Assembly (NCBI RefSeq): GCF_004295125.1 | Contig: NZ_CP036170.1 | Coordinates: 3,164,501 to 3,228,500 of the forward strand | Source: [Clostridium] scindens ATCC 35704 | GTDB taxonomy: Bacteria; Bacillota; Clostridia; Lachnospirales; Lachnospiraceae | DNA length: 64,000 nt | Reading direction: 5' to 3' | Shown: piece by piece, positions 1 to 8,850 of the stretch | Layout: every line of letters begins with the position of its first letter | How positions within the stretch are numbered: the stretch's first letter is position 1 | The notes under the pieces: generated by a model | The model's database searches: none | The model's input: only the letters and a program-made list of their open reading frames with translations | Told to the model about the DNA's origin: nothing | Position numbers and translations under genes: made by a program

Positions 1-52
1 GTACTAGAGGACCATCTCTCTCTTCACAACATGCTATAGTTTATCATATTTA

Positions 53-787
53 TTAATCTATTGCAAGACTTTTCTTGGCGATTTCCAGTTCTTTCTCTGT
101 CAGATTAGCCTTCTTTAACAGATCCGGCCGGTTCTTTGCCGTGCGTATGATGGACTGTTCCCTTCTCCATGCTTCGATGTTGGCATGATGCCCGGAGAGA
201 AGTACCTGAGGCACCTGCTTCTCATGCCATATCTCCGGCCTTGAGTACTGGGGATACTCCAGCAGATTATCCTGGAAACTTTCGAATTCCGCAGACACGT
301 CATTGTGCAGTACTCCGGGAACCAGCCTTGAGATGGCATCTACCATTATCATTGCCGGCAGTTCGCCTCCGGTCAGCACATAATCGCCTATAGATACGTA
401 ATCCGTCACGATCTCTTCCAGTACCCTCTCATCGATGCCTTCATAATGTCCGCACAATAGCACCAGCTCTTCTTCCCTGGCATACTCCTCGGCCATCGTC
501 TGGCAGAACGTCCTGCCCTGGGGGGACAGATACACGACTCTCGGACGCTTCCCGCTTTTCTGGCAGATTGCCTCATAGGTCTGATAGACCGGCTCCGCCT
601 GCATCAGCATCCCTGCTCCGCCTCCATAGGGATAGTCGTCCACGCTGTTGTGCTTATTATACGCATAATCCCTTATATTAACCGCATCAATGCTTAGCAG
701 TCCCTTTTCTATCGCCCTGCCGGTAATGCTGGTGTTCAGGCCATTCATTACCATGTCAGGAAATAACGTCATAATATAAAAATGCAT
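53..787 (-). CDS. trmD: tRNA (guanine-N1)-methyltransferase TrmD
   Basis: Methylates N1 of G37 in tRNAs that carry G36, using S-adenosylmethionine, which prevents +1 frameshifting. The protein is 244 residues, the usual TrmD length. It shows the family start (FYIMTLFPDM), the DDYPYGGGAGM segment near residue 51, and the knotted SAM-binding region with LLCGHYEGIDER and SIGDYVLTGGELPA. AAGGAG lies about 7 bases before the ATG. It is the last gene of the ylxM-ffh-rpsP-khpA-rimM run, 47 bases after rimM, which is the standard Firmicutes order. Nothing is seen in the 52 bases between its stop and the window edge. Confidence 0.98.
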   Translation of the reverse strand: MHFYIMTLFPDMVMNGLNTSITGRAIEKGLLSIDAVNIRDYAYNKHNSVDDYPYGGGAGMLMQAEPVYQTYEAICQKSGKRPRVVYLSPQGRTFCQTMAEEYAREEELVLLCGHYEGIDERVLEEIVTDYVSIGDYVLTGGELPAMIMVDAISRLVPGVLHNDVSAEFESFQDNLLEYPQYSRPEIWHEKQVPQVLLSGHHANIEAWRREQSIIRTAKNRPDLLKKANLTEKELEIAKKSLAID

Positions 788-834
788 GTTTCTTATCTCC
801 TTAAATCACTACGTCTATGCCTTTGGCGGCAGGC

Positions 835-1341
835 TTACACAAGGCCTGCCATCACATGAATTTTCATCAGCCTGCCGGGGATGTCCACATCCAGGATACA
901 CTCCTTGATCGCCGGAATCAGCACTTCCCCGCCATCAGCCCGCCTGATCACATAGACGTCATTGGCGCCTGTCTCCATTACATCCTTAAGCGTCCCAAAT
1001 TCCTCTCCTTCATCCGTAATGACCTTCATGCCGATCATATCTGCAATGAAATATTCGTCCTCTTCCAGTTCCACCGCGTCTTCGCGATTTACAAAAAGCG
1101 GGCATCTCTTATATCTTTCTACGTCGTTTATATTATCAATGCCTTTAAACTTCAGGATGACAAACTGTTTAAAAAATTTCACCCCTTCAATTTCCAAAGA
1201 CAATGTCTCTTTCCCTGTATCCAGCATCACATCCTTCAGTTCCCTGAACCTCTTCGCATCATCCGTGGTCGGAAATACTTTGACCTCTCCGCGGATTCCA
1301 TGCGTAGACGTAATGACGCCTACCTGTAATAACTCTTCCAT
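835..1341 (-). CDS. rimM: 16S rRNA processing protein RimM
   Basis: Assembly factor for the 30S head; it binds ribosomal protein S19 and is needed for 16S maturation. The 168-residue protein has the RimM N-terminal beta-barrel (VGVITSTHGIRGEVKVFPTTDD near the start) and the C-terminal PRC-barrel (DMIGMKVITDEGEEFGTLKDV, then IPAIKECILDVDIPGR). AGAGGAGATTCAT precedes the ATG. It sits between khpA and trmD, as in most Firmicutes. Confidence 0.97.
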   Translation of the reverse strand: MEELLQVGVITSTHGIRGEVKVFPTTDDAKRFRELKDVMLDTGKETLSLEIEGVKFFKQFVILKFKGIDNINDVERYKRCPLFVNREDAVELEEDEYFIADMIGMKVITDEGEEFGTLKDVMETGANDVYVIRRADGGEVLIPAIKECILDVDIPGRLMKIHVMAGLV

Positions 1342-1361
1342 ATGAATCTCCTCTTTCCGGG

Positions 1362-1408
1362 ACGAATAAGGACAGGCCTGTCCCCAAGTCTGTCCCTCTC
1401 ATATTCGT
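1362..1408. repeat. Nested palindrome between khpA and rimM
   Basis: The gap holds the perfect 14-base palindrome GGACAGGCCTGTCC (1370-1383) followed by the related CTGTCC block. Both are enclosed by the inverted pair ACGAATA (1362-1368) and TATTCGT (1402-1408). There is no T-tract on either strand, so it is not an ordinary terminator. It may be a small dispersed REP-like element or an RNA-processing hairpin in the operon transcript. A genome search for copies would decide between these. Confidence 0.4.
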
Positions 1409-1409
1409 A

Positions 1410-1640
1410 TTAATCCATGATATCTACGATAACTTTCTTATCTTCCTTCGCAGCCGCTGCCTTTACCACAGAGCGGATTGCTTTGGCGATACGTCCCTGC
1501 TTCCCAATCACCTTGCCCATATCGGAATCGGCAACATGTACTTCCAGGATCATCGTCTTCTTATCCTCACGCTCATTAACAACAACGCTGTCAGGATCGT
1601 CGACTAACGCTTTCGCGATAACCTCAACTAATTCTTTCAT
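1410..1640 (-). CDS. khpA: KH-domain RNA-binding protein KhpA (YlqC)
   Basis: Small single-KH-domain RNA-binding protein, partner of KhpB/Jag in Gram-positive bacteria and linked there to cell elongation and post-transcriptional control. It is 76 residues from the chosen ATG at 1640, which has GGAGGTGCACGAT just before it; the longer reading to 1661 would start inside the region before that site. The KH signature GKVIGKQGRIAKAIR near residues 46-60 is intact (GxxG loop). It lies between rpsP and rimM, its usual place. Confidence 0.95.
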   Translation of the reverse strand: MKELVEVIAKALVDDPDSVVVNEREDKKTMILEVHVADSDMGKVIGKQGRIAKAIRSVVKAAAAKEDKKVIVDIMD

Positions 1641-1664
1641 ATCGTGCACCTCCAAAGGCATGTC

Positions 1665-1910
1665 TTATTTCTCAATGCCAGCTGCTTTAAGAATCTTGCT
1701 TACTGCTTCTGTAGGCTGTGCACCATTGCTTAACCACTTCTTAGCTGCTTCCTCGTCAACCTTGATTGCGCTAGGATCACAGTTCGGATCGTAAGTACCG
1801 ATCTCATCGATGAACTTGCCATCTCTTGGTGATCTGGAATCAGCAACGATGATTCTATAGAAAGGAGCCTTCTTCTGTCCCATTCTTCTTAATCTGATTT
1901 TTACTGCCAT
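1665..1910 (-). CDS. rpsP: 30S ribosomal protein S16
   Basis: Structural protein of the 30S subunit, 81 residues. The conserved start ([30 protein letters not shown]) and the GTYDPN block are both present. GGAGGTGAAATACT precedes the ATG. It is 65 bases after ffh and 24 bases before khpA. Confidence 0.98.
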   Translation of the reverse strand: MAVKIRLRRMGQKKAPFYRIIVADSRSPRDGKFIDEIGTYDPNCDPSAIKVDEEAAKKWLSNGAQPTEAVSKILKAAGIEK

Positions 1911-1975
1911 AGTATTTCACCTCCATAATATTTTTTCATTATCTATATAACGCGCGCCTGCGCGGTATACCAACT

Positions 1976-3325
1976 TTAGAACGGCAGGCGGAACTTTCCT
2001 TTTCTGCCGCTTTTTCCCACCATCTTCATCATCTTCTTCATCTCGCCGAATTGCTTGACCATCCGGTTGACTTCGCTGATGTCTACCCCTGCTCCTCTTG
2101 CAATCCTGTGCTTTCTGGAAGGATTCAGAAGATCCGGATTCCTTCTTTCCTCCGGCGTCATGGAATAGATCATGGCCTCCATCCTTGCCATATTCTTCTC
2201 TGCCTGGGCCGTCTGGTCTTCGTCCAGATCCTTCATCTTGCCCATGCCTGCGCCCAGCGCTGGCATCATGCTCATGATGCTGCCAAGGCCTCCCATGTTC
2301 TTCATCTGCTTTACGCTTTCCAAATAGTCTTCAAAATCGAACTGGGCTTTTTTCAGTTTCTGGGACATCTGCTTTGCTTTTTCTTCATCGATCTCGGCCT
2401 CCGCCTTCTCGATCAAAGTGAGCACGTCTCCCATTCCCAGAATACGGGATGCCATCCGATCCGGATAGAACTGTTCCAGATCAGAGAGTTTCTCTCCCAT
2501 ACCTACATATAGGATCGGCTTTCCGGTAACTGCCTTTACAGACAGCGCCGCGCCGCCCCTTGTATCGCCGTCAAGCTTGGTGACGATGACTCCGTCTACG
2601 CCAATCTTTTCATTAAACTCTTTGGCCACGTTCACCGCGTCCTGTCCTGTCATGGCATCGATCACCAGGATTGTCTGATGAACGTTCACCGCTTCCTTGA
2701 TCTCTGCCAGCTCCGCCATCATATCTTCATCAATATGAAGGCGTCCGGCTGTATCCAGAATCACGATCCGGTTGCCGTTTTTCTGTGCATGCTCGATCGC
2801 CGCTTTGGCAATGTTGGACGGCTTATGGCTCTCGCCCATGGCGAACACTTCCACGCCCTGCTTCTCGCCATTAACCTGTAACTGCTTGATCGCCGCCGGT
2901 CGGTATACGTCACAGGCCACCAGAAGAGGGTTCTTACCCTTTACCTTATATTTCCCTGCCAGTTTGGCAGTGGTTGTCGTCTTTCCAGCTCCCTGAAGGC
3001 CCGCCATCATGATGACCGTGATGGCGCTTCCCGGCTGAAGCGCGATCTCCGTAGTCTCGGAGCCCATCAGCTTCACCAGTTCCTCGTTGACAATTTTAAT
3101 CACCATCTGGCCCGGATTCAGTCCGTTCATCACGTCCTGGCCTATGGCCCGCTCCTGAACGTTCTTAATAAAATCCTTAACAACCTTGAAGTTGACGTCC
3201 GCCGCAAGCAGCGCCCTCTTGATCTCTTTGAGGGCTTCCTTTACATCATCTTCGGTCAGTCGGCCTTTACTTCTTAAGTTCTTGAAAATGTTCTGAAGTT
3301 TTTCTGTCAAACTGTCAAATGCCAT
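1976..3325 (-). CDS. ffh: Signal recognition particle protein Ffh (SRP54)
   Basis: GTPase of the signal recognition particle; it binds 4.5S/6S RNA and signal sequences of membrane and secreted proteins and hands them to FtsY. The 449-residue protein has an N domain (1-90), a G domain with GLQGAGKTTTTAKLA (P-loop), DTAGR and TKLDGD, and a C-terminal Met-rich M domain with the SRP RNA-binding stretch (NPSRKHRIARGAG). It follows ylxM by one base, so the two genes are probably translationally coupled. Confidence 0.98.
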   Translation of the reverse strand: MAFDSLTEKLQNIFKNLRSKGRLTEDDVKEALKEIKRALLAADVNFKVVKDFIKNVQERAIGQDVMNGLNPGQMVIKIVNEELVKLMGSETTEIALQPGSAITVIMMAGLQGAGKTTTTAKLAGKYKVKGKNPLLVACDVYRPAAIKQLQVNGEKQGVEVFAMGESHKPSNIAKAAIEHAQKNGNRIVILDTAGRLHIDEDMMAELAEIKEAVNVHQTILVIDAMTGQDAVNVAKEFNEKIGVDGVIVTKLDGDTRGGAALSVKAVTGKPILYVGMGEKLSDLEQFYPDRMASRILGMGDVLTLIEKAEAEIDEEKAKQMSQKLKKAQFDFEDYLESVKQMKNMGGLGSIMSMMPALGAGMGKMKDLDEDQTAQAEKNMARMEAMIYSMTPEERRNPDLLNPSRKHRIARGAGVDISEVNRMVKQFGEMKKMMKMVGKSGRKGKFRLPF

Positions 3326-3326
3326 T

Positions 3327-3671
3327 TTACAACTCCTCTATGATCTCGCCGGATATCCTGCGGATCTTCTCTATAATGTCATGGATATCGCTTTCTTGAT
3401 ATCCATCCAGCAAATCGTCAATCTGCTTCACCTTATCCTTGACAGCCACGAATTTTGCTACCAGCTGCAGTTTATCTTCGTAGTCCTTAAGCGTCTGATT
3501 GCATCTCTTGATCAGGTCATGCACGCCCTGGCGGCTGATGCCTGCCTCTTTTGCAATCTCTCCCAAGGATAGGTCTTCCAATACGAACTGTTCATAGATC
3601 TCCTTCTGATGCTTGGTCAGAAGTTCTCCATAAAAATCGTATAGCAATGCCTGTTCTAATATCTCATTCAT
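3327..3671 (-). CDS. ylxM: SRP-associated HTH protein YlxM
   Basis: Small helix-turn-helix protein almost always encoded before ffh in Firmicutes; in streptococci it modulates SRP GTPase activity. The call is 114 residues from the ATG at 3671, with AGGTGAGAAA as ribosome site. The open frame runs without a stop to 3848 and beyond, but that part crosses a strong promoter (3687-3715), so I exclude it. The HTH is seen as LSLGEIAKEAGISRQGVHDLIKR near residues 40-60, followed by a helical tail. Confidence 0.93.
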   Translation of the reverse strand: MNEILEQALLYDFYGELLTKHQKEIYEQFVLEDLSLGEIAKEAGISRQGVHDLIKRCNQTLKDYEDKLQLVAKFVAVKDKVKQIDDLLDGYQESDIHDIIEKIRRISGEIIEEL

Positions 3672-3686
3672 TTTCTCACCTGTGTT

Positions 3687-3715
3687 ATCATATAACAAAA
3701 AAATAAAGGTGTCAA
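3687..3715 (-). promoter_or_regulatory. Sigma-A promoter of the ylxM-ffh operon
   Basis: On the minus strand TTGACA (3710-3715) is followed by a 17-base spacer and TATGAT (3687-3692), 15 bases before the ylxM ATG. The -35 lies in the right arm, on the minus strand, of a 9-bp inverted repeat (GGTGTCAAG / CTTGACACC, 3708-3733). The hairpin could also end transcription from the upstream kdp-subtilase operon. Confidence 0.8.
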
Positions 3716-3891
3716 GTATTTTTTCTTGACACCCCGTAAACCTTTTTATTAATTGCTTCCGTCTCCGGCTGCATGCCGCCGCCCCAAGACTTCCTCCTTT
3801 TGAGCCGTCGATATTGGCAAGCGGCACATCCTCGTCCTCGGAAGTCACCAGGCCGTTATCGTCTTCGTCATCTGTCTGGATCCCGTTCGCC

Positions 3892-4785
3892 TCATTTTTC
3901 TTTCAGCAGTCTCTCTACATTCAGAATTCCCCATCCATAGAAGGGCATCTTCTTTCCAGCCTTATCGCACCGCTCCCTCAGCAGCAGTTTAATCTCTACA
4001 TTTCCCGCATCTGGATATTTGGACAGGTATAAAGCAATCGCCCCTGCCACTATTGGCGTTGCCATAGACGTCCCGCTTTTCATAACATAGGGCCTTCGAT
4101 CCTTCGGATAACCTGCATTGCAGGACATAATCTGATAGCCCGGCGCCACCAGGTCAGGCTTTACGATGCACTGCTGCGTGGGACCAAGTCCGGAGCAGTT
4201 ATTCTTTACCTTGGAATTACCCATTGCCCCCACGGTAATTACTTTCCGGCTGTTTCCGGGTACTGCCACCGTCCCTTCTCCCGGCCCGTAGTTACCGGCA
4301 GACACCACTACCGCAATACCCGCATCCCACAATTGCTCCACTGCATGCAGCAGTTCATTCTCCTTAGGCTCCTCCAGGCCTGTCTTTGCTCCCACCGATA
4401 GATTCACCACATGGATGCCATATTTAAGCCGGTTCTTAAAGATCCACCGGATTCCCTCCAGGATCTGCCGAATGCTCCCCTCCCCGCCTTCATCCAGAAC
4501 CTTGACGATAACCAGCCTGGCCTTGGGTGCCATCCCCCCATAGAGGCCTCGATAGGCGCGCCCGTCCCCCGCCAGGATTCCTGTCACATGGGTCCCATGG
4601 CCGCTGTCGTCATATAAGCCATGCCGTCCGTTCACGCAATCCTTAAACCCTATGACCCTTCCGGTAAAGTCGGGGTGCATGGCAAGCCCTGTGTCCAGTA
4701 CGGCCACGCATACGTCTCTGCCATTATTCATTGCTTCTATCGTATCACTGCACCAATAATGCACTGCCTGTTTCACATGATTCAT
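3892..4785 (-). CDS. Intracellular-type subtilisin family serine protease (S8)
   Basis: Peptidase of the subtilase family, 297 residues. The catalytic triad can be read: Asp31 in AVLDTG, His63 in GHGTHVTG, and Ser240 in GTSMATP. The oxyanion Asn sits in VVSAGNYGPG. No signal peptide or propeptide is present, so a cytoplasmic protease is likely, as for ISP-type enzymes. It begins 19 bases after kdpE and so may be read with the kdp operon, although nothing in its sequence ties it to potassium. After its TGA the +1 frame stays open with an acidic stretch (see findings). The physiological substrate cannot be told. Confidence 0.9.
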   Translation of the reverse strand: MNHVKQAVHYWCSDTIEAMNNGRDVCVAVLDTGLAMHPDFTGRVIGFKDCVNGRHGLYDDSGHGTHVTGILAGDGRAYRGLYGGMAPKARLVIVKVLDEGGEGSIRQILEGIRWIFKNRLKYGIHVVNLSVGAKTGLEEPKENELLHAVEQLWDAGIAVVVSAGNYGPGEGTVAVPGNSRKVITVGAMGNSKVKNNCSGLGPTQQCIVKPDLVAPGYQIMSCNAGYPKDRRPYVMKSGTSMATPIVAGAIALYLSKYPDAGNVEIKLLLRERCDKAGKKMPFYGWGILNVERLLKEK

Positions 4786-4804
4786 GTTAAAATATCCTTT
4801 TTTA

Positions 4805-5515
4805 TCAGGATATTCGAATCATCCGGTATCCGACACCAATATGCGTCTGAATATATTGGGGGTGGTTCTTGTCTTTCTCTATCTTCTTTCGAAGAGAAGC
4901 CATATAGACTCTTAAGGAAGACCTATCGCTCTCAATGGCATTGACCCATACTTTATCCAGGATGAACTGATAAGTAAGCACCTTCCCCACATTTTTTGCC
5001 AGAAGGCATAAAAGGCTATATTCCAAAGGCATAAGATGAATCTCATGATCTCCGATAGATACCGTTCCCGCACCATAATCAATCGTCAGTTCGCCATTAT
5101 GGAAAATGCTTGCATTTCCCTCGTCCTTCTGCATCAGATATTGGACGCGCCGAAGCGTTGAGCGCAGCCTTGCCAGCAGTTCCTCTACGCTGAAGGGCTT
5201 CGTCAGATAATCGTCCGCCCCTGCGTCTAAGGCATCCACCTTGTCATGATCATCGCTACGGGCGCTGATCACGATAATCGGAGCCACGGACCAGGTGCGT
5301 ATCTTCTTGATCACGTCCACGCCGTCCATATCCGGAAGTCCCAGATCCATCAGAATAATGTCCGGGCTTCCAGATGCCGCGGACATGACTGCCTGATTCC
5401 CATTGGCAGCAGCCATATACTTATAATTCTGCGATTCCAGCGTCGTCGTAATCAGGTTCCTTACAGGAGCGTCATCCTCCACCACCAGAATATACGGTTT
5501 TCCATTCGTCATCAT
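4805..5515 (-). CDS. kdpE: Response regulator KdpE
   Basis: OmpR-family response regulator that activates kdp transcription when phosphorylated by KdpD. The 236-residue protein has a receiver domain (ILVVEDDAPVRN; phospho-acceptor Asp in DIILMDLGLPDMDG; Lys in DYLTKPF) and a winged-helix output domain (HLMPLEYSLLCLLAKNVGKV, then SDRSSLRVYMASLRKKIE). The start overlaps the kdpD stop by 4 bases (ATGA-type coupling). Confidence 0.95.
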   Translation of the reverse strand: MMTNGKPYILVVEDDAPVRNLITTTLESQNYKYMAAANGNQAVMSAASGSPDIILMDLGLPDMDGVDVIKKIRTWSVAPIIVISARSDDHDKVDALDAGADDYLTKPFSVEELLARLRSTLRRVQYLMQKDEGNASIFHNGELTIDYGAGTVSIGDHEIHLMPLEYSLLCLLAKNVGKVLTYQFILDKVWVNAIESDRSSLRVYMASLRKKIEKDKNHPQYIQTHIGVGYRMIRIS

Positions 5516-8211
5516 AACTTTACATCCTCCACTTTCAGTTCAAACCGGAATATGGTTCCCTGGGGCACATTGTCATATACCTTGATCTTACTTCCATGGG
5601 CACCTACAATGGCCTGGCAGAGTGTAAGGCCAAGCCCCATGCCCCTCCTGCCGTCCGCCACGGAATGATTGACGGTATAGAACATGCGGAACAGTTCTTC
5701 CTTCTGGTCATCAGGAATTCCAGGTCCGTTATCTGAGACGGAGATGACCGCCCGATCCCCGAACCGCTTCGCCTTAATGCTGATTATGGAAAGCGGCGGC
5801 GTGTACTTGATGGCATTGTCCACCAGATTGATGATCACCTGCATCATCAGCCTCACGTCTACCCTGACCATCAGGAATTCATCGCAGTCCACTTCAATCT
5901 CCTGCTCTTTTCCCCTGCGGTTCACATGCCTTAGAGCCTCCATGATCACATCTTCCATGATCTCACCCTGTAGGTTCAGTTCCATGGAGCCATTCTCGAT
6001 CCTGGTCACCGACAGTAGATTCTCAACCAGATTGATCAGCCACATGGAGTCATCGTAGATATCCTTATAGATCGCGTTCTTCTGCTCTGTTTTAATCTGC
6101 TCTCCATTTCCCAGCAAGGTCTCCGCATTTCCGGAAATGCTGGTGAGAGGCGTCCGCAAATCATGGGAAATGGACCTTAGAAGATTGGCTCTTAACTGCT
6201 CTTTCTGCAGTCTTACCGCGGACTCCTTGCTGGAGAGCATCCATTCCTCCTTCTCAAGGGCAAATGCGCACTCATTCAGAATCGCCCCCATGATCCCCTC
6301 TTCAAAAGCCGGAATCTCCCGCCGCTCCATATCGATTCCTACCACCGCGAAGACCTTGTCCGTGCTGCGCACCGCCATGCACAGACATCTGGCTCCGGGG
6401 AGGGTCTGCGTGGTATATCCGGCATGCTTGTTATTGCGGTAGCTCCACTGGGCTACTGCAAGTTCCGTATCATCCAGAATCTCTGGTGCATCCTCATGAA
6501 CCTTATAGACAATCGGTGCATTATCTTTCTCCGGTTTTCCCAGATAAAAGTAAATATTCCGCTCCAGAAGCATCCCCAGCTGTTCCGCCGTCTTCGCGGC
6601 AATGTCCTCCAGTGTGGATGCGTCCTGCAGCTTCCTGCTGGTTTCCAGCAGGATCTCTGTCCGATACGCCTTGCGGGCATTCGATCTTGCGTAATCCTTG
6701 ACCTTGCGGGTCAGCGTAGAACTGATAACCGCTGTAATAAACATGACTCCGAAGGTGATCAGATACCCCGGATCATTGACTTGAAGCGTCCGAAACGGCT
6801 CTGTAAAGAAAAAATTGAATACCAGGATACTCATCACGCTGGCAATAGCTCCCCAGATCTGCCGGCTGGCAAATATTGCGCAGGTCAGCACGCTCAGCAT
6901 ATACACCATGACGATATTCGCCGCGCTGAATCCAAATATACGGTTCAGGGCAAACGCTGCGATCGTGGAACCTGCAAGGCTTGCTATGCAGATCATCAGA
7001 TCTTTTCCGGTATTCTTTCTGCCCTTAGCCTGCTTGCGTTTCTTCTTCCCTTTCAGGTACTTTTTATCATAGGCGTCCGGAATCAGGAAGATCTCCAGGG
7101 AGGGTGCCTGCCTGCTCAATTGCTCCGAGAAACTGTCCCGGATAAATAGCATTCTACGCTTGGTATACGTCCTTCCAAGCACCAGCTTGGAGACCCGGGA
7201 TACCTTGGCATATGCTCCGATCTCTTCCACGATATCGCTTCCATAGGAAGTTACCACCTTGGCGCCCAGCTGTTCAGCAAGCCTGGTATTCTCATTTAAC
7301 TGCCGGATATCTTCCTTGGTCATGCCGGAAGCATCTGGCGTCTCCACATACAAGGCGGTAAACTTTCCGTGGAATGCCCCGGCCATCCTTGCCGCCTGAC
7401 GGATCACCTTCTGGTTGGAGGGAGACGGCGACAGGCAGATCAATATATGCTCCACCGTCTCTGCGCCCCCGTTGGATATGGCTTCCTGGGCCAGATTCAC
7501 CCGGTCCGCCATTCTACGCAGGGCAATCTCCCTTAAAGACACCAGATTCTCTTTCGTGAAAAAATGGTACATGGCCCGGCTGGCCTGCTTCTCCCCATAG
7601 ATCTTTCCCTGCTTCATGCGCTCCAGCAGTTCTTCCGGCTCGATATCCACCAACTCCACCTGGTCAGCCTCATCGAACACGGAATCGGGAATCCGCTCTC
7701 TTACCATAACGCCGGTTATACCCGCGATGGAATCGTTCAGGCTCTCCAGATGCTGTACATTGACGGTTGTATACACATTTATGCCTGCTCTTAAGAGTTC
7801 CTTGATATCCTGGTAGCGCTTCTCATGCCTTGAGCCGGCTGCATTCGTATGGGCAAGTTCATCCACCAGCAGAATCTCCGGCTTTCTTATTAGCGCCGCC
7901 TCCAAATCGAATTCTTTCAGTTCTATATTATTATAGGAAATCTTCCTGGGCGGAAGCATCTCAAGCCCTTCTGTGAGAGCCATGGTCTCCGGCCGGGTAT
8001 GCGGCTCGATATATCCCGCCACCACATCAATCCCCGATTCTTTCGCCTTATGCGCAGACGACAGCATGGCATAGGTCTTCCCTATGCCTGCTGCGTATCC
8101 GAAAAATATTTTTAGTCTCCCTTTCCGTTTCTGCTCCTTCTCGCTTTCCATGATCTGCTTCAGGAACAGATCGGGATTTCTCTTATCTTCATATAAGCTC
8201 ATCTTTTCCAC
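5512..8211 (-). CDS. kdpD: Osmosensitive potassium channel histidine kinase KdpD
   Basis: Membrane sensor kinase for K+ limitation and osmotic stress. The 899-residue protein has an N-terminal KdpD domain (Walker A as AAGIGKTYAML, DELAHTNAAGSRHEKRYQD), a USP-like domain (about 250-375; binds c-di-AMP in Staphylococcus aureus KdpD), four clustered transmembrane helices (about 405-500), a GAF-like region, HisKA (SISHDLRTPLTSISGN) and HATPase (NLVDNAIKYTPP, DNGPGIPDD, GMGLGL). The Walker A has Ala where many homologues have Pro. It starts 10 bases after kdpC. Confidence 0.96.
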   Translation of the reverse strand: MEKMSLYEDKRNPDLFLKQIMESEKEQKRKGRLKIFFGYAAGIGKTYAMLSSAHKAKESGIDVVAGYIEPHTRPETMALTEGLEMLPPRKISYNNIELKEFDLEAALIRKPEILLVDELAHTNAAGSRHEKRYQDIKELLRAGINVYTTVNVQHLESLNDSIAGITGVMVRERIPDSVFDEADQVELVDIEPEELLERMKQGKIYGEKQASRAMYHFFTKENLVSLREIALRRMADRVNLAQEAISNGGAETVEHILICLSPSPSNQKVIRQAARMAGAFHGKFTALYVETPDASGMTKEDIRQLNENTRLAEQLGAKVVTSYGSDIVEEIGAYAKVSRVSKLVLGRTYTKRRMLFIRDSFSEQLSRQAPSLEIFLIPDAYDKKYLKGKKKRKQAKGRKNTGKDLMICIASLAGSTIAAFALNRIFGFSAANIVMVYMLSVLTCAIFASRQIWGAIASVMSILVFNFFFTEPFRTLQVNDPGYLITFGVMFITAVISSTLTRKVKDYARSNARKAYRTEILLETSRKLQDASTLEDIAAKTAEQLGMLLERNIYFYLGKPEKDNAPIVYKVHEDAPEILDDTELAVAQWSYRNNKHAGYTTQTLPGARCLCMAVRSTDKVFAVVGIDMERREIPAFEEGIMGAILNECAFALEKEEWMLSSKESAVRLQKEQLRANLLRSISHDLRTPLTSISGNAETLLGNGEQIKTEQKNAIYKDIYDDSMWLINLVENLLSVTRIENGSMELNLQGEIMEDVIMEALRHVNRRGKEQEIEVDCDEFLMVRVDVRLMMQVIINLVDNAIKYTPPLSIISIKAKRFGDRAVISVSDNGPGIPDDQKEELFRMFYTVNHSVADGRRGMGLGLTLCQAIVGAHGSKIKVYDNVPQGTIFRFELKVEDVKL

Positions 8212-8221
8212 CGCACCTATC

Positions 8222-8836
8222 TTACTTCAAAATGCCATCCAATGCAAGGTTGACTTCCAGCACATTGACCGTGTTCTCTCCAAAGATGCCTAAGAATCTG
8301 CCTGTCGTATACTTGTCAATGATCTTCTCCACCTCTTCTTCCTGCATATCCCGCTCTTTTGCGATCCTTGACACCTGGTACTTAGCTGCATCGGCGCTGA
8401 TATGAGGATCCAGGCCGCTCCCCGAATTTGTGACCAGATCTACCGGAATGCTCTCCTCCTTCGCGTCTGGATTGGCCTTCTGAATCATGGCGATCCGTTC
8501 CTTCACTTGTTCTTCATAGTCCTGGCTTGCCGGTGATTTGTTGGAGGGACCTGCGTATATCGTGGCATTTCCTTTTTCATCCGTGAAGGTCTCCGTGTTC
8601 GTGCTCATGATACGTCCCCACATATATTCCTTGCCTGTAAATTCCTGCCCCAGAAGTTCGCTTCCATACTTGACCCCGTCCACTTCTATGATACTCCCAT
8701 TTGCCTTGTCATGAAAGAGCAGCTGGGAAATTCCGGTAACCGCCAGCGGATATAGAATCCCACACAATATAGTAAATGCCGCCAGGACTGCCAATGCCTT
8801 TCCTGTTACTGATCTTAATATTTTCATATAACCCAC
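8222..8836 (-). CDS. kdpC: Potassium-transporting ATPase subunit KdpC
   Basis: Single-span subunit that stabilises the KdpFABC complex and assists nucleotide binding by KdpB. The 204-residue protein has one N-terminal membrane helix (about 12-34) followed by the KdpC domain (ILCGILYPLAVTGISQLLF, GQEFTGKEYMWGR, SGSGLDPHIS). The usual RPS motif region reads WGRIMSTNTET, slightly divergent. It lies 14 bases after kdpB. Confidence 0.95.
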   Translation of the reverse strand: MGYMKILRSVTGKALAVLAAFTILCGILYPLAVTGISQLLFHDKANGSIIEVDGVKYGSELLGQEFTGKEYMWGRIMSTNTETFTDEKGNATIYAGPSNKSPASQDYEEQVKERIAMIQKANPDAKEESIPVDLVTNSGSGLDPHISADAAKYQVSRIAKERDMQEEEVEKIIDKYTTGRFLGIFGENTVNVLEVNLALDGILK

Positions 8837-8850
8837 ACCTCTTTCTTCAT

